A DNA stretch of 64,000 nucleotides from Hyaloraphidium curvatum (lineage: Eukaryota; Monoblepharomycota; Hyaloraphidiomycetes; Hyaloraphidiales; Hyaloraphidiaceae), in the NCBI GenBank assembly GCA_025558095.1, contig JAIVFI010000013.1, positions 558,001-622,000 on the forward strand, written 5' to 3'. Numbering within the stretch: the first letter of the stretch is position 1; each line of letters begins with the position of its first letter. Below are positions 50,281-60,345 of the stretch, one piece after another. Below the pieces are notes generated by a model. That model saw only the letters and a program-made list of their open reading frames with translations, had not been told where the DNA came from and did no database searches. A program made the translations under genes and the position numbers.

Positions 50281-51011
50281 TTTGATCTCATCCATTTCCG
50301 CGGTGCACTTTAGCGTTTCGACGACCGGCGAATCTGACGGCTATCGCCGCCGCACCCTGCCGCTCCCCACGATCGCGCAGATGTGCGCACAACGGGGTGA
50401 ACCGCGCGGAAACTGGTGAGCCTACCGTGCTTTATGCGCGCCAAGCTCCGCTTTGCCCGGAGCGATCGTCGTCACAGGCCGACGGCAATGCCCGACGGTG
50501 ATGCCCGACGGCGGTACGGCCATTTCGCGCACGCGTTCGGTTTGCCGCCGGGGGGCGAGGTCGGCGATCGCGGATACCGGTCGGAATCTCGTCCAATTCA
50601 TCACCCTTGATGGAGATCCCGGAATTCTCGGCCGTGGCCGCCCCGCCGATTTGGGGAATTCGACGGCGAACTGCTTAAAATTCACCGTGCCTGGACAGAA
50701 CCCGCCGAGGTGGGTCCAAAGGGCCAAGCCCGCTCCCCTGCCAAAACTTTACCGGATTTCCAAAGGCAGAGATCTTCCATATGTCGCCAGTTTCCACATG
50801 TTCTTCCCCGCGTCTGCCTCCTGATTCGCTTACAAACCACGGTGGCATGAGCACCACCAGCCGAAGCAGCATTGGACCCGTTTATAGCCCCCGCCTCGCA
50901 AACCCCCGACCAATCGATCGCCGGCAAGGACAGGCCCGCCTCGATAACTACCCCGGCACCCGATCTCCGTCCGCCCCAACCGCCGCCAACCGCGACCGGC
51001 CTGCCGCCAGC
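50281..51011. other. Intergenic, no gene seen
   Basis: 731 bp upstream of the cysteine-rich protein gene. No coherent frame, RNA gene or repeat was recognised; it should contain that gene's promoter. Confidence 0.4.
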
Positions 51012-52918
51012 ATGCCCCGCCCCGTTCGCGCCGCCGGCCGCCTCGCCGCCTGGGCTGTGTGCGCGCTCCTCGTCGCGTCCTGCGCGACGGGGGCCGCCGC
51101 CGTCTTCATGCGCGCGCTCGTGGAGTACGGGCCCTCGCCGTTGGGACCTTGCGGAGGTGGGCGCACGTGGCATCCGGAGCCCGCCAAACACAGGGCGAAC
51201 CTCACGCGTTCGGGCAGACAACTCGACGATTCTGCGCGTTTACACCATCTTCTCGGTTTCGTCCTCGCTCTGCCTGCCCTCCGATACCCCGTCCTTCGCC
51301 GCCAGCTCCTGCGTAGCGGCGAACGGCGAAACCCACGCCCGAACCTTCTGCACCGACCTGCCCTCGGTCCCCGCAGGCCGCGGCCTGCCCGGATGGCCGT
51401 TCGATGATCCCATTGAGCACCTGGGTAGGTTCAGCGGGCTCACCGAGCCATGGTCCTCGACGGCTGACGCCGTTTGCAGAACCGTCCCCCACGCACATCG
51501 AGCTCGTTTACGAAGGCGGCGCCCTGACCTGCCGCGGCTCCGACGGCGGGGCGGACGAGCCCCCACGGATTCCCTCAAGAGCGCCGACTTTGTTTTTTCC
51601 GGATGCGCGGACGCGGCCGGCGTCGTGTGCGAGCCCAGCGCCCGCGGCGGGCGCGACGGTCTCGAGTCGGCTTGCGGAAGATTTGGTGGGTCGCGGCACG
51701 CCCCGGACTAGCGTGCGTCATCTCACAATTCGCCCTGGTGCAGACAAGCATCCTCTGCGCGCCCAGAGGCGGTATGCCAGCTCGCTCCAACTGCAGTTTC
51801 CGCACCTTGCTCCGCGCGATGTGTCCTGCGTCGTAATGCAGACTCTCGACCCATCGGGCGATGCGGAAACGAGCTGCCCCAGAGCATGCATCGTCGGTGG
51901 AGCGGGCAACGCGTGCTACGGTTATTTTCCAGACAACAGATTGTGCACTATGGTTCAGTGCCCCGCGCCCCTTTCGCCTTCGAACTTTGTTTCGTGCGGA
52001 TCTGGACGTACCTGTGGAAAGCGTGAAAACGGCTTCACGTACGGGTTTTACGCTACGTCGTTCGAGAACTGCCAGCAGGTCTGCCGAATCCTGACTGGCA
52101 CTGAGCCCTTCATGTGCGACACCGCAGTATACAACACAGCGTCGCAGAAATGCACTCTCTTCGCCAAAGAGGATTGCAATGGCTACTGGACGCCCTCGGA
52201 TCCAGCCGATGGTCCCGTGGTCCTGACGGCCCCTACATGCCCGGAGGAGCTGCCTCCGAAGGGTACACCCTTTGTCAGCTGCGGATCGGACAGAGCATGC
52301 TGCGGATCAAGTTTCCATGACAATTCTACGTTCGAGAACGTGTTGTCCCTCGCGGATTGCGAGGCCCTCTGCTACGACGACGGCCCTCGCTGCGCTCTTG
52401 TTACGTACAACACAACCAGCCGGCAGTGCAGGCTCCATGGAAGCCGCTCTTGTGACGGCTTTGGCTACTTAAACGCCCCAGGCGTCAAGATGACCGCGAG
52501 GGCTTCTCGCTTCTGCGTATCGTCGGAGAGCCACAAGGACGAGGATGGGGGCTGTCGCCCCGGGGCATTCCCCCCTCCCCCCCCGCCTCCCCCGCCGGGC
52601 TGGCCCAACGGCACGTACGGCATGACGGCGACCTTCTGCGGACAGCAGACGTGCTGTCGGCCTGCGCCGGGCGTTTTCCTCGGTTACAAGGAGCGCGCCG
52701 GTGGGTATTGCCCGGACAGAGACGGGGGATGCGGAGTCGTCGAAACGACCAGGCCGGTCGCGAGGCGCACGACCTCGGCGAAGCGCACCAGCATCAAGAG
52801 GCGTTCGACGACCAAAAAGCTCATTGCGACCAAGAAGCGTACCACGATCAAGAAGCGGACGAGCACCAAAAAGCGCACGACCACCAAGAAGCGCCGGACG
52901 ACCACGAGGAAGGGATGA
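51012..52918 (+). CDS. Secreted cysteine-rich protein with proline hinge and basic repeat tail
   Basis: Model: exons 51012-51156, 51194-51424, 51480-51685, 51744-52918; introns of 37, 55 and 58 nt (GTGGGC, GTAGGT, GTGGGT donors). The exons sum to one base short of whole codons; the break is in exon 3 at a C5 run (gagCCCCCacgg) near 51560, where one more C restores TDSLKSADFVFSGCADAAGVVCEP. Signal peptide MPRPVRAAGRLAAWAVCALLVASC. Later come two or three related Cys-rich units (NFVSCGSGRTCGK...; FVSCGSDRACCGS...CEALCYDDGPRCALVTYN...CRLHGSRSC) resembling PAN/apple-like folds, then a nine-proline run and a C-terminal repeat of TTKKRTS-like units. It is probably extracellular or wall-bound; the basic tail could bind anionic glycans (inference). 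Confidence 0.6.
52775..52915 (+). repeat. Degenerate repeats encoding the Lys/Thr/Arg tail
   Basis: About six degenerate copies of a unit like ACCAAGAAGCGBACSACS encode the TTKKRTT-type tail of the cysteine-rich protein. Spacing is near 21 bp. Confidence 0.65.
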
Positions 52919-53206
52919 GGGGGGGCAGGGGCGGGGGCATTGGAGCGCATCCAGGGGGTGTCCACGGCGGCTGGGAGGGCGGCCGGTGAGGTAAGTCGTC
53001 GGGTGGAGGGCACGGCTCAGTGGCTCTACGAGATGGAAGGGTAAACTTCGGGGGGCAGGGGTTCGCTTTTCGTGTATATTGTCTTCTGATCGAGAACTGC
53101 ATCCAGTCACCGTGTCCATAAGTCGTACCGAAAAATGGGTCTATGGTCTAGCGGCAATGGAACGTGCCAACCATGCATCACGGGCCTGTCCCCACAGCCC
53201 AGACGC

Positions 53207-55849
53207 TCACGCCGCTTCGCATCGCATCCCCTTGTATCCTTCCCACGGCGTCACCGCCTCCACGGCGCGCACGTCCGCCCCCACGGCCAGTAACAGCGCC
53301 CCCATCCTCGTGCACTCGCCCTCGGCCCCCTCCCACGCGCCACAGTCCCCGCCCCTGCCCAGGATCTTCGCCAGCTCGCACGCCTCCCCCGGATCCGCGA
53401 CCTTCCTCGCCGAAAGCGCCAAGAGCCCCCTCGCCCTCGCGTCGTGCCACAAATCCGTATCCGCGTCCACCCGCGCCCTCTTGTCCCCGGCCACCGCCTT
53501 CTGGCCCCCCTTGATGTCGATCTTCCACCCCCCTCCCTCCTCGTGCTCCCAAAACGCCTCCCTGAGCCTCAGCGCGCCCTCCACCCACCCCTTCCCGACC
53601 GCCCTGGTCATCTGCATCCGGTCCCAGTCCCAGTACTTGAGCGTCTTGCCGCAGACCTCCCCCCCGGGCCCGGCGCCGCCCAGCTTGCGGCGGAAGGCGA
53701 GGTGCAGCGCCGCCGTGGTCACGTACCCCTCGTCCGGGATCGGCCGCGTGCGCCAGGCACCCAGCAGCAGCGCGCGGAGCTCCGGGTCCTCAAGCAGGCT
53801 GCGGACGAGGGCGCGGGAGAGCACGTGCCACTGCGAGAGGGACGAAGACAGCGGCGGGTTCACGGGCAGCGGGGGCAGGAGCCGCGTGCGGGGGGGGAGC
53901 TGCCACGTGAACCCGCCCTCCCTTGCGGCGCGGGCGACGTCCTCCCTGTCGGCCTCGTGGAAGATGTACGAGAATTTGTGGGGATGGCGGGACGCCGGCA
54001 GGGGGTGGCGCAGGTCGTCGGGGAGGTCGTGCAGGTACGGCCCGCGGTGCAGGCGGCCCGAGGGGAACGGCGTCCGCCAGCCCTCGCCCGGATCGGGGAT
54101 GGGGATCGCGCGGGTGGGGGTGGAGCCGGGTCGGGCGGCGAGCGGCATGCGCAGGGCAGGGCCGTGGACGTCGGTGTGCAGCCCGACGAACGACACCCCG
54201 CCGTCAGCATTGCCGGCGAGGGGGTGGCACGGCGCGTTGCGGAACGGCCGGTGGTGCCGAACCAGCGCGTCCCTGACCGCGTGGAGCCACTGCGCGTCCA
54301 GGTCGTCCGGGGGCCACAGGAATAGGTCGGTGCCGGCCATGTTGACCACGTGCGTCCAGGCGCCCGCGGGCCCGGGGATCTCCAGGCCGCGGGCGTCCGA
54401 CGTCCGGGGGAGGAAGGCAAACATCCAACACGAGGCTTCCATGTACAGCAGCGGAATCCTTGCCCACGCCCCGCGGAAGGACATCCTCTTGGGCATGATC
54501 CACAGGTTGCGCGGCAACCCCGCGCGGCGGTTCGACTCGGCGAGCACCTCGGCGAGGAGCCCCAGCGAGTGCCTCAGGCGGGGGGACGAGTTGGCGTCCA
54601 CGTGCACGGCGAACTTGTGCCTCCGCGGCGTGTAGTAGGTCGGCAGCAGGGCCAGAAGCAAGGGGAGCGCGCGGCTGCGGGGCACGTCGCCCGTGCCGCT
54701 GCCCGACGCGAAAAGGTGGGCTTCGGTGACGTAGATGCAGAAGAAGATGTCGGTCGAGTTGGCCGCGTCCTGCGGGGGGGGCAACGGGGTGTGCCGCGCG
54801 AGGAGGCGGAGGAACTGGACGTCGCCCGCGTCCAGCCAGGGGCCGTACGAGGCGGCCTCGGCCGCGACGGGGTTGGCACCGGCCTTTTCGACCAGGCACG
54901 TGGCATTCAGGGGCAGGTAGTACCCCTCGGGCACCATGTCCGGGCCCTTGGAGCCCTCGCCGACCGCGTTGAACAACTCCCCGGCGGGAATCCTGATCTC
55001 CCCCCCACCGGGTGGCCCGCCCCAGGCTAGGAGGCACAGCAGCGCCGCCGAGGCCGAAGAGGTGCAGTCCCTGGGCCCGGTGCCACGCCTGCGTTCGCCG
55101 ATGGCCGCCGCCATAAGCGCGGTCTGCGTCCGGTTGAGCCGGAACCACGCGGGCAGGTAGAGCTTTGCGGGCCGGCCGTCGTCGAGCGTGACGCCGACTG
55201 TCGCCTTGTTCCCGCCGCGTGCCACTTGGACGTGCTCTGGGCGGAGCTCGGCCCAGGAGGAGTTGACGAATATCCGCCCGCTCTGCTCGTCCACCTCGAC
55301 GGTCGGGAGCAGCCCGTGCGTCCACCACACCTGCCCGCAGTCGGCGCAGAGGAGCACTCGGCTCGCGATGGCTGCGGCATCGGCGTCGGGCGTCGACGTT
55401 GCTGTCCGCCCCCACGCGCTTCCGTGTGTCGACCCCGCGTCGGAATCCAGCGGCAGCAGGTGCCCGCAAAACGCGCCTGCCGTCCGCGGCGGGCACGCAC
55501 AGGGGCGGAAGCCGTCCAACAGCGATCGCAGCGCCGGCCCCAGCGCGGCGGCGGGCACGGGAGCCCCGCCCAACGCGCACTCCGTCTTGCCGCCCGACGC
55601 GCGGCCCCCGCCGTGCCGCCACGCCGCCACCCGCCCGCGCCCGCGCTCAGCCCGCGGCGCGCACTCCAACCACTCCGCCGGCGGCACCCGCACGCCCCAC
55701 TGCGGCGCCCCGGGCGGCCCGCGCAGCCCAACCACAAACCCCCCCTCCCCGCCTCGCCGCCCGGCAACGAGCGCCCGCACCGCCGCCCACGCACAGGCAA
55801 TGACGACGAGCAGCCGTGTGAGCCGCGTGCGCCACCGCCGCGGCGGCAT
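53207..55849 (-). CDS. GT14-like glycosyltransferase (core-2/I-branching or xylosyltransferase type)
   Basis: Single exon, 880 residues from MPPRRWRTRLTRLLVVIACA (ATG 55847-55849); a longer upstream frame lacks support. Type II membrane topology: short basic tail, one anchor, luminal rest. A GT14-like core spans ~390-770: KFAVHVDANSSPRLRHSL, MPKRMSFRGAWARIPLLYMEA (the WG-S-V region), HVVNMAGTDLFLWPPDDL (the LSGxDxPL position), LSQWHVLSRALVRSL and IPDEGYVTTAALHL (the PDExxxxT position). An N-terminal Cys-rich stretch (CACPPRTAGAFC...CADC) is extra. The last ~110 residues are duplicated as a relic at 49598-49950. Probable Golgi enzyme adding GlcNAc or xylose; donor not certain. Confidence 0.75.
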   Translation of the reverse strand: MPPRRWRTRLTRLLVVIACAWAAVRALVAGRRGGEGGFVVGLRGPPGAPQWGVRVPPAEWLECAPRAERGRGRVAAWRHGGGRASGGKTECALGGAPVPAAALGPALRSLLDGFRPCACPPRTAGAFCGHLLPLDSDAGSTHGSAWGRTATSTPDADAAAIASRVLLCADCGQVWWTHGLLPTVEVDEQSGRIFVNSSWAELRPEHVQVARGGNKATVGVTLDDGRPAKLYLPAWFRLNRTQTALMAAAIGERRRGTGPRDCTSSASAALLCLLAWGGPPGGGEIRIPAGELFNAVGEGSKGPDMVPEGYYLPLNATCLVEKAGANPVAAEAASYGPWLDAGDVQFLRLLARHTPLPPPQDAANSTDIFFCIYVTEAHLFASGSGTGDVPRSRALPLLLALLPTYYTPRRHKFAVHVDANSSPRLRHSLGLLAEVLAESNRRAGLPRNLWIMPKRMSFRGAWARIPLLYMEASCWMFAFLPRTSDARGLEIPGPAGAWTHVVNMAGTDLFLWPPDDLDAQWLHAVRDALVRHHRPFRNAPCHPLAGNADGGVSFVGLHTDVHGPALRMPLAARPGSTPTRAIPIPDPGEGWRTPFPSGRLHRGPYLHDLPDDLRHPLPASRHPHKFSYIFHEADREDVARAAREGGFTWQLPPRTRLLPPLPVNPPLSSSLSQWHVLSRALVRSLLEDPELRALLLGAWRTRPIPDEGYVTTAALHLAFRRKLGGAGPGGEVCGKTLKYWDWDRMQMTRAVGKGWVEGALRLREAFWEHEEGGGWKIDIKGGQKAVAGDKRARVDADTDLWHDARARGLLALSARKVADPGEACELAKILGRGGDCGAWEGAEGECTRMGALLLAVGADVRAVEAVTPWEGYKGMRCEAA

Positions 55850-56451
55850 CGGGCGTGGGCCGCGGGGCGGCGGGCAAATTGTTTGTGGAGGAACCGCCGG
55901 CCCCGCCGCCTTGACGCAATCGCGGACGGCCAACAGCCGGCATCCGGGGAATCGGCAGGAAAGAACCGATTCCAGCTCGGATGCATCCTTTTGTGCGGCC
56001 AGTGGGCACCCAGAGTCCGCTGCCCCCCAACTCCCCACGCCTGCAAAGCCACCCTTACGCCCCGGCCCAAACTGACGCCGAGAATAGCATTCCCCTCCCG
56101 TGTCACCATACGCGACGGGATGGAAGAGGATGGAAGCCGAATCCGTGCGCCGACAGCGCGATTCTCGCTCCCCCGGCCAAGTTGACTTGCTTGGCCCGGC
56201 CTCGGCCTCACTCGGCCGCGTTGCTCGCTCGCCCATACCGAAAACGGGGGCAAACACCAACCTGGCAGCCTAAAGACGCATTGAAAGCCTTGCTTTGGTC
56301 ACTGAGAGGCAGCAGTATTGGATGTCCGGCGTAGTGGATGAATAGTTCCCGGGGAGCGATCGACGCTTGCCACGCCAACTCCTACTACGCATCCTGCCAC
56401 CTCCGGTGTGCGCCTTGGCCCGACTCGGACCGGCCCGGGGACGCGCCGGCG
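55850..56451. promoter_or_regulatory. Divergent promoter between two glycosyltransferase genes
   Basis: 602 bp separating the GT14-like (minus) and GT37-like (plus) starts. A few open codons upstream of each start exist in frame but carry no signal-anchor character. Shared control of two secretory-pathway transferases is plausible. Confidence 0.4.
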
Positions 56452-58290
56452 ATGGTCGGCCGCACGCAGCTCGCGGCGCTGCTCCTCGCCGTCGCCCTGA
56501 CGGCCGTCGCGGCGCTGCTCACCGCGGGACCGTGGGCGCGCGCCCGTTTGGCGGACGAGGGCGCGCCGCGGCCGTTCAAGGGCTGGGGCGGGACGCGCGT
56601 CCCCGCGCAGAAGGGGGCGTCGGAGGGGGCGGAGGGCGAGGAAGCGGGGGAGGGAGGGCCGCCGGGGCGCGTCGGGGCGGGAAAGGACCCGCCGGGTGGG
56701 GGGGCCGAAACGCCCCTCCCTGGCAATATTCCTGGCATTGGGGAGCCATTCCCAGCCTCGGACTTCTTGCTGCAGCAGGCCGCGGCCTTCCGCACCCGCC
56801 AGGCCGCCGCCGAGAAGGACCTCCGGACCGTCCTCCTCGCCCTGCGCTCGCGCACCCCTCCCCCCGAACCCGCCCTCTCCGCGGCCCTCGCCCGCAGCTA
56901 CCTGCACATCAAGTGCATGTGCTACACTGGCCTTGGCAACCGCATCCCCGGGATCGTCGCGGGGTTCGGGCTGGCCCTCGTCGCGGGGAGGGTGGCGGTG
57001 CTGGATTACCCCCTTGGGGGGTGCCAGGGGGCCGGGAGGTGGTGGGAGCACGATGCGATCGAGTGGGAGTGGCCGAGAAGGGGCAATTGCTCCGCGAATG
57101 AGGAGGGGGCGGGGGTGGAGGAGCTGGATCCGGCGGCGGCGGCGGCGGACGGGCCGTTCGAACCCGACGCGGAGGGGGAGCCGCCGGTCCCCGAGACGCT
57201 GGGCCAGCTGGTCCTCCTCATCACCTCGGGCAGGCTGCCACCCCTGCTCCGGAAACTGTTCCCCGCGGAGCACCCCAACCTCCCAGCTGCGGACCCGCCG
57301 CCGCGGCGCCCGCGCTCGTGCCCCCCCGTCCCGCGCAACATGGACTCGTGGATCTTCCACGACGACAACCACCTCCCGTCGCACGCGCTCCCGCTGCTCA
57401 GGAGCAACCTCACGCTGTGCCATCCCGAAAGGCTGTGGCGCCTCTACACGGGGGACTACCTCCTCCCTTTGCTGGACGCCAACCCGCACTACGCGCCGTG
57501 GTTCCGCAGCGCGTTTCCCCGCGGGGACGCGTTCTTCCAGCTCGCGAGGCAGTTCTGGCGGCCCGCGACGAGGCTGAGGGAGGAAGCGGGGCGGTTCGCA
57601 AAGGAGGAGTTTGGCCTGCGCACGGTCGGGATGCACGTAAGGACGCTCAAGAACAGGGAGACGGCGCCGCGGATGGAGGTGTTCTTGGACGCGGCACTGA
57701 CGGTCGCGAGGCAGATGGGCGTGCTGCCCGCGGACCTGCTCCCTTCCGCGCACTCGGACGCCCCGAAGGCAAGCAAACCCGCGCGAGCCGCCGCCCGCCC
57801 CGAGTTGCGCCTCTTCCTCGCCACCGACACCCCCAACGCCACCATCCCCGCGCATCTCCTCCCCTATGTCGTCACCCACACCCCCCCCTCCTCCCTCGCC
57901 GTCCTCAACCCGCAGGACAACCCCTCCACGGACGACGAAGCCATGTCGGACCTCCTCCTCCTCGGCCTCTCGGACGCCGTCGTGACCACCTTCGGCTCCT
58001 CCTTCGGCAACGTCGCCGCCTCGCTCGCCGGCCTCGTCCCATACGTGGCCATGCACGCCGGCACGGGCGGCCTGCTGACCGTCTCGCGGGCGTGGACCGC
58101 CGAGCCGTGCGTGTTCCATTCCTCCGCCTTCCTGGGCTGGGCGCGCGACGGGGAGCCGGGGATCGAGTATCCGCCGTGGTGGAACGGGACGGAGGGGGAG
58201 AGGAGGAAGGAAGAGGGGTGGGCGAGGGAGGTGGGGAGGAGGTGGGGGGGTTACTATGCCCACAGGGCGGTGGGGGAGTGCCATTGGTGA
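56452..58290 (+). CDS. GT37-like fucosyltransferase
   Basis: Single exon, 612 residues from MVGRTQLAALLLAVALTAVAALL (ATG 56452; another in-frame ATG lies at 56338). Type II anchor, then a Gly/Pro-rich stem. Catalytic core: CYTGLGNRIPGIVAGFGLALVAGRVAVLD (the GLGNR motif of xyloglucan-type fucosyltransferases), RTVGMHVRTLKN (the HxR motif), LRLFLATDTPNA and SDLLLLGLSDAVVTTFGSSFGNVAASLAGLVPYV. These are the three conserved GT37-type blocks. It would transfer fucose, or a related sugar, to a wall or secreted polysaccharide in the Golgi. Donor inferred. Confidence 0.78.
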   Translation: MVGRTQLAALLLAVALTAVAALLTAGPWARARLADEGAPRPFKGWGGTRVPAQKGASEGAEGEEAGEGGPPGRVGAGKDPPGGGAETPLPGNIPGIGEPFPASDFLLQQAAAFRTRQAAAEKDLRTVLLALRSRTPPPEPALSAALARSYLHIKCMCYTGLGNRIPGIVAGFGLALVAGRVAVLDYPLGGCQGAGRWWEHDAIEWEWPRRGNCSANEEGAGVEELDPAAAAADGPFEPDAEGEPPVPETLGQLVLLITSGRLPPLLRKLFPAEHPNLPAADPPPRRPRSCPPVPRNMDSWIFHDDNHLPSHALPLLRSNLTLCHPERLWRLYTGDYLLPLLDANPHYAPWFRSAFPRGDAFFQLARQFWRPATRLREEAGRFAKEEFGLRTVGMHVRTLKNRETAPRMEVFLDAALTVARQMGVLPADLLPSAHSDAPKASKPARAAARPELRLFLATDTPNATIPAHLLPYVVTHTPPSSLAVLNPQDNPSTDDEAMSDLLLLGLSDAVVTTFGSSFGNVAASLAGLVPYVAMHAGTGGLLTVSRAWTAEPCVFHSSAFLGWARDGEPGIEYPPWWNGTEGERRKEEGWAREVGRRWGGYYAHRAVGECHW

Positions 58291-58468
58291 CCGGCGGGGA
58301 CGGGTCCGTGGCACGCAGGGTTGACCTTTGGGCGATTGGAGCGCCTTGCATCGGAGGGGATCCTCCTTTCCCGCTTTCGCATTTTGGGGTTCAAGGAGGC
58401 GGGGTCGGGACCTTGCGGGAGCGTACCACCTGTAAAGACCTCTACGTCCCGACGTCTGCGTCGCCCGG

Positions 58469-59147
58469 ATGCGCTGCACGCGCCCCATCGCTGCCGCGAG
58501 GAGCCTGGCGCTGTGCATTGTGACTGCCGCCGCGGTCTCGGAGATCGCGGGGGCGGCGCCGCCGGCGGGCTCTTCCGGCCGCGCGACCGCGGGCCCGCCG
58601 AGCCGTCGTGTTCCTCGCGGGAACGCTCGATGCGTGCTCGGCGGGCACTTTGTTGCAACTGGCGGCCACTGCCGGCCCGGCGCACCCCGTGCTCGCGCTG
58701 ATCGGCGCCGTCAACGTGTCGCAGACTCTTTTCTCGTGGCTGCGTTCTCGCGGCGTCGAGTTCGTGTGTGCTGGCGGGCGACTTGCCCTGCCTCGACCCC
58801 GCCGGGGGCGCAACCTGACGCAGTTCCACCATGCCGTGTCCCGCTTCTCGCGGCGGCTGGCGACCAACATCCTCGCCGCCGTCGAGGCCGGCGCCGTGGG
58901 GCACCACGAGGCGCTTGCCGGCGCCGTGTGCGACCGCGACGCCGGGTGCTCCTTCGCGCCGCACGACCCGGGGAGGATCGGGGCGTACAGCTCCGGGCAC
59001 TGGGGCCCGTTCCTGGAGCTTATGTCGCTGGAGGGGCTCGCGAAGCTCGGGAACGCGACGGTCGGGCCGGGGAAGCTGTACCACCCCGTCAAGTGCGAAG
59101 GCGAACAGGGATTGGCGGTGCTGGCGGCGAGCTACGCCGTTCCGTGA
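58469..59147 (+). pseudogene. Degraded copy of the glycosyltransferase-like secretory family
   Basis: Begins with an ATG and a signal-like N-terminus (MRCTRPIAAARSLALCIVTA), shifts frame before VVFLAGTLDACSAGTLLQLAATAG, then loses about 270 nt relative to the intact copy at 48507-49418, precisely the part with the VEHDALFTGKWEDFF motif. A missing C in ggggg(c)cgcaacc restores the frame for NLTQF...GPGKLYHPVKC...LAASYAVP. Without its centre it is unlikely to be active. Confidence 0.75.
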
Positions 59148-59290
59148 CGGTTTGGCGGGCCCGATGCGCCGATATGGACGGCATCCTACTTGCTAGTTTC
59201 CGGTTTGTAGCACCGGCTGTAAAGTCCCGGCGTCCGCTCCACATCGCCGCATACATCGCATTTCCCGGCTTTCTCCGATTGGGGAACTGC
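58976..59290. repeat. Arm B of the inverted duplication (partner 49949-50264)
   Basis: Covers the C-terminal coding part of the degraded copy plus about 145 bp beyond its stop; the non-coding flank is as similar to arm A as the coding part is. Confidence 0.75.
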
Positions 59291-59547
59291 AATCCACGTC
59301 TGTTGATGAAGCGGACCCAAACGTCGTCCAGCTTCGGTTTGTTGCGCGGTGCGCGGAGGAGGCTGTCGCATCCGTTACTCCACCGGTCCGCTGACCGGGC
59401 GAACAACCCAAAGACCGCGGCCAACAGCACATCGCGGTCCAGTCTCCGAGGAATATCGTCTCTTTTCTCGCCTTGACGTCTTGTTGCGTCGCCGCGTGGG
59501 CCGTTACCACCCCGCGATCCGTTGTCCCCGACGCGTCCTCCGCTGCG
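59148..59547. other. Intergenic, includes the repeat flank
   Basis: The first 145 bp belong to the inverted duplication. The reverse strand of that part could encode KCDVCGDVERTPGLYSRCYKP, partly conserved in arm A, but no gene model could be built. The rest is without visible features and precedes the next gene. Confidence 0.4.
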
Positions 59548-60054
59548 ATGGATCGGACTTCCCCCCTGCGCGCGTTCCGCACCGTGCGCCTGCCGGTGCA
59601 CGCGCCGCTCCTCGTCTCCGATGCGGCGCCGGGCTCGTGGCGGGGTGATGTGCCCGCGCTCGTGCGCCGGGGGGTCGTGTGCTACGCGGGCATCTCGGGC
59701 CGACCGCCCCAAGAAGGCGGCGCGGCCGGCGGACCCACCGTTCCTTGCTTTGATGAATGGAAAGCCGAGGTAGTCAGGACGTGGAGGGAGGAATCGTGGG
59801 CGTTCGAGTGGGGAGAGCAGGAGGACGAAGGCGGCCCCGAGTTCGCCGAGTTCCGCGTCGGGAACCCGGACGAGGCATCAGAGGCCGCAAAGTCGCTTGC
59901 GGAGCGGCTGTTGGCCAGGAGAGGGGTCCTGCTGTACCCCGTTTCGGATGCCGAGGGAACGGTCGCGGCGGTGCAGGAGGTTGCCGGGGCTGTTCCTGGA
60001 CTCGTGGCCGAGATGGGCAAGGCCAAAGCCGATGCCAAAGCTGCTCGGCTGTGA
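59548..60054 (+). CDS. Small protein of unknown function
   Basis: Single exon, 168 residues from the ATG at 59548. N-terminal half: LRAFRTVRLPVHAPLLVSD, GVVCYAGISG. Middle: CFDEWKAEVVRTWREESWAFEWGEQEDEGGPEFAEFRVGN. C-terminal half is helical and Ala/Glu-rich (ASEAAKSLAERLLARRGVLL, GTVAAVQEVAGAVPGLVAEMGKAKADAKAARL). Composition is that of a real soluble protein. I do not recognise it. Confidence 0.55.
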   Translation: MDRTSPLRAFRTVRLPVHAPLLVSDAAPGSWRGDVPALVRRGVVCYAGISGRPPQEGGAAGGPTVPCFDEWKAEVVRTWREESWAFEWGEQEDEGGPEFAEFRVGNPDEASEAAKSLAERLLARRGVLLYPVSDAEGTVAAVQEVAGAVPGLVAEMGKAKADAKAARL

Positions 60055-60345
60055 AACCGCATTGAATTCGCGACTTGAACCACCCTCCCTGGCCCCGCTG
60101 GCTGCGGGCGGCGATCGGCCGGTTGGCTGTGCAGGGCTGGTGCACATGCCGATGCAACGTGGATCGCAGCATCCCCCAAGCCCAAACGCAAACCGGCCGA
60201 ATTCCCGGCGGCTGGGCATTTCCTTCCCCGGTGCCGAATTCTCCGGACGTCTCCCAGCCTAGATTCACGAGGCCTCGCCTTCCAGGCCCCCCGCGAGCTC
60301 CACGTCGCCCCCCTCGCGCGCTGAAGCGGCCTCGCCGAAAGCGCC

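Noticed and set aside
53136-53175. tRNA-like 5' sequence (tatggtctagcggcaatgg)
   Set aside because: Resembles an A box of Asp/Glu tRNAs, but no B box, anticodon arm or matching acceptor stem follows.
56299-58518. 739-codon minus-strand frame opposite the GT37-like gene
   Set aside because: No motifs, Arg/Pro/Gly-rich shadow of the real gene, which has the GLGNR and HxR motifs.
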